This document shows positions 6,930 to 10,433 of a stretch of 10,433 nt of DNA, one piece after another (within the stretch, counting starts at the first letter, position 1; the number at the start of each line of letters is the position of its first letter). The notes beneath the pieces are model-generated. The model saw only the letters and a list, made by a program, of their open reading frames with translations, was not told the DNA's origin and searched no databases. This stretch comes from Gemmatimonadota bacterium. Lineage in GTDB: Bacteria; Gemmatimonadota; Gemmatimonadetes; Gemmatimonadales; GWC2-71-9. The position numbers and the translations under genes are program-made. Location: positions 1 through 10,433 of the forward strand of contig QHTP01000064.1 of NCBI GenBank assembly GCA_003220855.1. Reading direction: 5' to 3'.

Positions 6930-8040
6930 CTGTTATCCGACCTACGGCGGCTCCGGGGCTGTCGCCACGGAGCTGGGCCTCGAGCTCGCACGGCGGGGGC
7001 ACGAGATCCACTTCGTCTCCTACGCGAGTCCCTTCCGGCTGCGGGGCTACGCCGAGCGGGTCACCTTCCACGAGGTCACCCAGCCCGAGTACCCGCTGTT
7101 CGAGCACTCGTCCCCCTATGCGCTGGCGCTCGCGGTGAAGCAGCACGAAGTGGCGATGCGGGAGCATCTCGACATCATGCACGTGCATTACGCCATCCCC
7201 CACGCGGCCACGGCGTGGCTCGCCAAGCAGATGCTGAAGGGACAGCAGGACCTGAAGATCGTCACCACCCTGCACGGCACGGACATCACGTTGGTGGGCC
7301 AGGACCCTTCCTACTACACGCTCACCAAGTTCTCGATCGAGCAGTCGGACCGGGTGACCGCGGTGTCGGCGTTCCTCCGCGACGAGACCTATCGCGCGTT
7401 CGGCTGCGCGGGGTGCGATGTGGTGCTGATTCCGAATTTCGTCGCCGTGACCGAGTATCACCCCGCCGTAGACCCGGGCTGCCGCCGTTCGCTCGCTCCG
7501 GCCGGCCACAAGGTCCTGGTGCACGTCTCGAACTTCCGGCCGGTCAAGCGTGTGCGCGATGTGGTGCGCGTGTTCGCCGGGATCCGTCGGGAGCTCCCGG
7601 CCACGCTCGTGTTGGTGGGCGACGGACCGGACCGCGACGCCGCCGAGCAGGAGGCCGACCGCCTGAAACTGGGGCGCGACGTCCGCTTTTTCGGCAAGGT
7701 GGACAACGTGGCCGACATCCTGCGGGGCAGTGATCTGTTCCTGCTGCCCTCGGAGACCGAGTCGTTCGGGCTCGCCGCGCTCGAAGCGATGGCCTGCGCG
7801 GTCCCGGTGCTCGCGAGCGCGGTGGGCGGTCTGCCCGAGGTGGTGGTGGACGGGGAGACGGGCTTTCTGTCGCCCCCCGGGGACGTCGACGCGATGATCG
7901 CCAACGGCGTGCGCGCGTTGCGGGACGGGGCGCTCCATGCCCGGCTCCGGGACGCGGCCGCGCGGCGGGCGCTCGACTTCGCCGCGGACCGCGTCGTGCC
8001 CCGCTACGAGCAGCTGTACGCGGACGTGCTCGGTGCTTGA
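6913..8040 (+). CDS. bshA: N-acetyl-alpha-D-glucosaminyl L-malate synthase BshA (bacillithiol synthesis)
   Basis: BshA joins GlcNAc from UDP-GlcNAc to L-malate, the first step of bacillithiol synthesis, in the cytosol. The 375-residue GT4-family glycosyltransferase starts MRIGITCYPTYGGSGAVATE, a very characteristic BshA opening with its glycine-rich loop. Further features are HGHEIHFVSY-like ARRGHEIHFVSY (27-37), MHVHYAIPHA (89-98), TLHGTDITLVG (119-129), VSNFRPVKR (205-213), VGDGPD (235-240) and the EX7E pair E283/E291 in ETESFGLAALEAM. Length matches the family. The start is fixed by homology at the second copy of a tandem duplication; the first-copy ATG is out of frame. No bshB or bshC is visible in the window, so the later steps must be encoded elsewhere. 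The stop overlaps the start of the next gene by 8 nt. Confidence 0.95.
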   Translation: MRIGITCYPTYGGSGAVATELGLELARRGHEIHFVSYASPFRLRGYAERVTFHEVTQPEYPLFEHSSPYALALAVKQHEVAMREHLDIMHVHYAIPHAATAWLAKQMLKGQQDLKIVTTLHGTDITLVGQDPSYYTLTKFSIEQSDRVTAVSAFLRDETYRAFGCAGCDVVLIPNFVAVTEYHPAVDPGCRRSLAPAGHKVLVHVSNFRPVKRVRDVVRVFAGIRRELPATLVLVGDGPDRDAAEQEADRLKLGRDVRFFGKVDNVADILRGSDLFLLPSETESFGLAALEAMACAVPVLASAVGGLPEVVVDGETGFLSPPGDVDAMIANGVRALRDGALHARLRDAAARRALDFAADRVVPRYEQLYADVLGA

Positions 8041-8857
8041 CGTGCTGCGGCTCGTCCGCGCCCACAATCTGCTGCTCGCCGCGCTCGGCGTCCTCGCCGG
8101 CGGCTGGATCGCGCTCGGCGCGCTCGCCACGCCGCGCGTCCTGTGGTTCGCGAGCCTGGCGGCCGTGGGCTTCGGGGCGGCGGGCAACGCGCTCAACGAC
8201 ATCTGGGACCGCGCGGGAGACCGCGTGAACCGGCCGCGCGGCGAGCGCCCCCTCGCCGCGGGGCGCCTCGCGCGCGGGACCGCGGACCTGTGCGTCGTGG
8301 CCGGCACGCTGGTCGGTCTGGCGGCGGCGGCACTCGTGAACGGCAGCGCCGTCCTGGTGGGCGCCGCGGCGCTCGTGGTGATGATCGCGTACTCGCCCGT
8401 ACTCAAGCGCCGCGGCCTGCCCGGGAACGTGGCGGTGGCGCTCGTCGCGGGGCTCCCGCTCCTGTACGGCGCCATCGCCGTGGATCGGCCCGCCGCCGGC
8501 CTCGTTCCCTGGACCCTCGCGGCGTGGCTGCACCTGGTGCGCGAGATCGTAAAGGATCTCGACGACCAGGCAGGGGATGCCGCGCTGGGCCGGCGCACGC
8601 TGCCGCTCGTGCTCGGCGCCCGGCGGGCGGGAGTCATCGCGGCGGTATTGGCGGCGGCGTTCGTCCCGCTTTCCCTGGCGCTGCCGGCGCAGGCCCACTA
8701 TGGCGGGGCCTACTTTCTCATCGCGCTGTTCGCCCAGCTCGCGGTGCTCGCGGTCGCGAGCCGCCTGTTCGCTGGACACACCACCCGGAACAGTGTGCTC
8801 CTCAAAGGAGCGATGCTCGTGGGAATCGTCGCGTTGGTGGCGGGGCGAGTCGGTTGA
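8033..8857 (+). CDS. UbiA-family integral membrane prenyltransferase
   Basis: UbiA-family enzymes transfer an isoprenoid chain from a prenyl diphosphate to an acceptor inside the membrane. The 274-residue protein is mostly hydrophobic, with about seven to nine membrane helices. The first Asp-rich motif is NDIWDRAGD (55-63, the NDxxDxxxD form) followed by RVNRPRGERPLAAGRL. The second is KDLDDQAGD (174-182) followed by GRRTLPLVLG. SPVLKRRGLPGNVAVAL (121-137) is another family hallmark. The acceptor cannot be read from sequence. The motif pattern resembles the branch holding geranylgeranylglyceryl-phosphate transferases as well as quinone and haem branches, so no symbol is given. GTG at 8033 gives MLDVLRLVRAHN and overlaps bshA by 8 nt; GTG at 8042 is a shorter option. 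Open frame further upstream (to 7937) lies inside bshA and is not credible. Confidence 0.9.
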   Translation: MLDVLRLVRAHNLLLAALGVLAGGWIALGALATPRVLWFASLAAVGFGAAGNALNDIWDRAGDRVNRPRGERPLAAGRLARGTADLCVVAGTLVGLAAAALVNGSAVLVGAAALVVMIAYSPVLKRRGLPGNVAVALVAGLPLLYGAIAVDRPAAGLVPWTLAAWLHLVREIVKDLDDQAGDAALGRRTLPLVLGARRAGVIAAVLAAAFVPLSLALPAQAHYGGAYFLIALFAQLAVLAVASRLFAGHTTRNSVLLKGAMLVGIVALVAGRVG

Positions 8858-8873
8858 CCATCGTCTACGCTCT

Positions 8874-9632
8874 GTGGCGCGGTTAGCGCTCGACGGCGTT
8901 CCCGCCGTCGACCTCGCCCTGCGCTGGGGCGTGCCGCAGTGCGGCGTGTTCCGCCAGCTCGGCTCGACGCTCGACGCCCTCCACGACCTGGGCGCGCAGG
9001 GCGCGGCCGCGGGCACCACCGTGATCGCGGAAGAGCAGACCGCGGGCCGCGGGCGCGACGGCCGGAGTTGGCATTCACCCGTGGGAGGCGTGTGGCTCGG
9101 CATGCTGCTGCGTCCCGCGCGCGTCGAGCTGGGCGTGATGTCGGTCCGCGTCGGGCTCGCCGTCGCGGACGCGGTCGATGCGCTGCTGGGACGTCCCGAA
9201 GCGCGTCTCAAGTGGCCCAACGACGTGCTGCTCGCGGAGCGCAAGCTCGCCGGCATCCTGTGCGAGGGACGCTGGCAGGGCGAGGCACTGCAGTGGCTCG
9301 CGGTCGGCGTGGGCGCCAATGTGTGCAACCCGATTCCCGGCGCCGTGGCGCGCCGGGCCGTGACGCTCGCCGAGTGGCTGCCTGCAGTGCGGCGCATCGA
9401 CCTGCTGGATCGCCTGGTGCCGGCGCTCGCGGGGCTGACGGGAGCTACGGGAGCGGCCGCGCTCTCCGAGCGCGAGTGTGCCGCGTTCGCGGCACGCGAC
9501 TGGCTCCTGGGCCGCCAGCTGCGCTCGCCTGCTGCGGGCCGGGCGCGCGGCCTCCGCCCGGACGGCGCCCTGCTCGTCGATCTCGGCGCGGCGACCATCG
9601 CCGTGCGCGAGGGGCACGTGGAGCTGGCATAG
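8874..9632 (+). CDS. birA: Biotin-[acetyl-CoA-carboxylase] ligase BirA, catalytic form without HTH
   Basis: The enzyme makes biotinyl-5'-AMP and attaches biotin to carrier-protein lysines such as that of acetyl-CoA carboxylase. The 252-residue protein has the biotin/AMP loop GRGRDGRSW (58-66), KWPNDVLL (113-120), RKLAGILCEG (123-132), VGVGANV (144-150) and a small C-terminal beta domain (about 210-252, with GLRPDGALLVDLG). The usual STND motif near the N-terminus reads STLD (31-34). It has no N-terminal helix-turn-helix, so it should not act as a biotin repressor. GTG at 8874 is the only sensible start: the frame upstream lies inside the ubiA-family gene and has no start codon close by. The gap to that gene is 16 nt, with no clear ribosome site. 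Being next to coaX groups two cofactor-metabolism genes. Confidence 0.92.
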   Translation: MARLALDGVPAVDLALRWGVPQCGVFRQLGSTLDALHDLGAQGAAAGTTVIAEEQTAGRGRDGRSWHSPVGGVWLGMLLRPARVELGVMSVRVGLAVADAVDALLGRPEARLKWPNDVLLAERKLAGILCEGRWQGEALQWLAVGVGANVCNPIPGAVARRAVTLAEWLPAVRRIDLLDRLVPALAGLTGATGAAALSERECAAFAARDWLLGRQLRSPAAGRARGLRPDGALLVDLGAATIAVREGHVELA

Positions 9633-9731
9633 ATGAAGGAAGCAAAGGCGTCACGGAAAGACGTCACGGAAAGACGTCGGGGAAAGGCGTCACGAATCGA
9701 CGTCACTCCGAGACGTCTTTCCGTGACGTGA
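9633..9731 (+). CDS. Possible 32-codon basic small ORF, repeat-encoded (doubtful)
   Basis: An ATG directly abuts the birA TAG and opens a 32-codon frame ending at TGA 9729-9731. The peptide is very basic and internally repetitive: KASRKDVTERRRG is followed by KASRIDVTPRRLS. This is the expected result of translating a 13-bp DNA repeat, because three units equal 13 codons. No family is recognised and no ribosome site stands out. It is more likely a by-product of the DNA repeat than a gene, but its close fit to the birA stop makes it worth recording. Confidence 0.15.
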   Translation: MKEAKASRKDVTERRRGKASRIDVTPRRLSVT

Positions 9732-9750
9732 CTCCGCGACGTAGCTTAGC
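9647..9750 (+). repeat. Eight-unit 13-bp tandem array in the birA-coaX gap
   Basis: Eight consecutive 13-bp units start at 9647, 9660, 9673, 9686, 9699, 9712, 9725 and 9738. Every unit begins with GRCGT (GGCGT in units 1 and 4, GACGT in the others). Units 1 and 2 are GRCGTCACGGAAA and unit 3 differs slightly. Later units diverge after the core and turn into the reverse complement of the early ones. The array fills nearly the whole 121-nt gap (9633-9753). No promoter of usual type is evident in it. The stem it forms has no T-run after it, so it is not a standard intrinsic terminator. Confidence 0.9.
9661..9729 (+). repeat. 18-bp perfect inverted repeat within the 13-bp array
   Basis: Bases 9661-9678 are the exact reverse complement of 9712-9729 (core ACGTCACGGAAAGACGTC), with a 33-nt spacer. 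In RNA this would form a strong stem-loop between birA and coaX. It could stabilise the birA 3' end or reduce read-through into coaX (inference). The GACGTC at unit borders is itself a palindrome, which lets the array change orientation without losing its 13-bp phase. Confidence 0.92.
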
Positions 9751-9753
9751 TGC

Positions 9754-10433
9754 ATGCTCCTCGCGATCAACATCAACAACACGGAGACCAAAGTCGGCCT
9801 GTTCCGGGGCGACAGCCTCGAGTCCCACTGGCGGCTCACCACCACCCCGCAGCGCACGCCCGACGAGTGGGCGTCGACCCTCACGTCGTATCTCGCCCAG
9901 GCGGGCCGTTCCACCCAGGAGGTCCGGGCGGCGGTCGTCGCGTCCGTGGTGCCCCCCGTGACGCAGGGCTTATGCGAAGCGGTGGAGCGTGCGACCACGG
10001 TGGTGCCCGTGGTGGTGGACGGCCGCTCCAAGCTGCCGATCACGCTCGACGTGGAAGAGCCGCTGCAGGTCGGCGCGGACCGCATCCTCAACACGCTCGC
10101 CGCGGCACAGCTGTTCCACAGCGACACCATCGTCGTCGACTTCGGCACCGCTACGACCTTCGATTGCATCACCGCGGACGGGCACTTTCTGGGCGGGGTG
10201 ATCATGCCCGGGATCCGCACGGCGTCGGACGCGCTCATTCGGGGCACCGCCAAGCTCCCCGCCACGGATCTCGCCCCGCCGACGCGTGCGATCGGACGGC
10301 GCACGGAGGAGGCGATCCGCGCGGGCGTCCTGCTCGGCACCGCGGACGCGGTCGACGGTCTGGTGCGGCGCATCAAGGCCGAGTGGCCGAACGGCAAGGC
10401 TCCCCACGTGATCGCCACCGGCGGTCTCGCGAG
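9754..10433 (+). CDS. coaX: Type III pantothenate kinase CoaX (3' end beyond window)
   Basis: CoaX phosphorylates pantothenate, the first step of coenzyme A synthesis. The visible 226 codons show the ASKHA-fold kinase pattern of this type: an N-terminal strand MLLAININNTETKVGLF, VGADRILNTLAAA (106-118) with the catalytic-type Asp109, DFGTATTFD (129-137), GGVIMPGI (147-154), and IGRRTEEAIRAGVLLGTADAVDG (180-202). ATGGLA (221-226) is the last part before the edge. The phosphate-binding segment, usually D-x-G-N-T, reads N-I-N-N-T here, so Asp6 and Gly8 are both Asn. ATG at 9754 gives the usual N-terminus and has a stop shortly upstream (TAG at 9742). No Shine-Dalgarno is visible. About 30-40 codons are probably missing at the end. 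Confidence 0.93.
   Translation, partial: MLLAININNTETKVGLFRGDSLESHWRLTTTPQRTPDEWASTLTSYLAQAGRSTQEVRAAVVASVVPPVTQGLCEAVERATTVVPVVVDGRSKLPITLDVEEPLQVGADRILNTLAAAQLFHSDTIVVDFGTATTFDCITADGHFLGGVIMPGIRTASDALIRGTAKLPATDLAPPTRAIGRRTEEAIRAGVLLGTADAVDGLVRRIKAEWPNGKAPHVIATGGLA

Noticed and set aside
5752..8637. 961-codon open frame on the minus strand
   Set aside because: It runs antisense to mutL, miaA, bshA and the ubiA-family gene, is Arg/Ala/Pro-rich with no recognisable domain, and is a usual artefact of high GC.
7544..9706. 720-codon open frame on the minus strand
   Set aside because: It is antisense to bshA, the ubiA-family gene and birA; the opening repeats come from the 13-bp array and the rest is shadow sequence.
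9661..9735. Intrinsic terminator after birA
   Set aside because: The 18-bp stem is strong, but the spacer is long (33 nt) and no T-run follows.
9647..9750. CRISPR array
   Set aside because: The units are 13 bp with no separate repeat and spacer parts, and no cas genes are nearby.

Overview
The window is high-GC DNA (roughly 70% by eye). It is almost completely coding, with every credible gene on the + strand. Gene content points to a Gram-negative-type bacterium with bacillithiol chemistry: a Bat (aerotolerance) cluster, mutL-miaA, bshA, a UbiA-family prenyltransferase, a short biotin ligase and a type III pantothenate kinase. This would fit Gemmatimonadota or a related high-GC lineage. The lineage is an inference from gene content and style, not from a marker gene.

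Layout. Positions 1-191 hold the last 62 codons of batA. Positions 191-4218 hold two long membrane proteins, each reading as a fusion of two normally separate Bat proteins: BatB+BatC (VWA then TPR) and BatD+BatE (Ig-like then TPR and SH3). Positions 4218-6885 carry mutL (mismatch repair) and miaA (tRNA A37 prenylation). Positions 6913-8857 carry bshA (first step of bacillithiol synthesis) and a ubiA-family gene. Positions 8874-9632 carry birA (biotin-protein ligase without a DNA-binding domain). After the only real intergenic gap (9633-9753) comes coaX (type III pantothenate kinase), cut off by the window end.

The genes are packed as one likely transcription unit. batA/batBC, batBC/batDE and batDE/mutL each share one base in a TGATG stop-start junction; mutL/miaA overlap by 14 nt; bshA/ubiA overlap by 8 nt. 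Shine-Dalgarno sites are mostly absent, so translational coupling probably matters. No promoter is visible, and the operon promoter should lie upstream of the window. No tRNA, rRNA, CRISPR array, transposase or integrase was seen.

The least expected material is non-coding in character. Three elements share one architecture: short tandem repeats arranged as an inverted repeat around a 33-72 nt spacer. One forms most of the MutL interdomain linker (5231-5342), one forms the C-terminal tail of MiaA (6745-6877), and one fills the birA-coaX gap (9647-9750) as eight units at an exact 13-bp period. The first two have G-quadruplex-type arms. In addition, a 26-bp tandem duplication copies the bshA start codon and creates a nine-codon mini-ORF that overlaps the true start.
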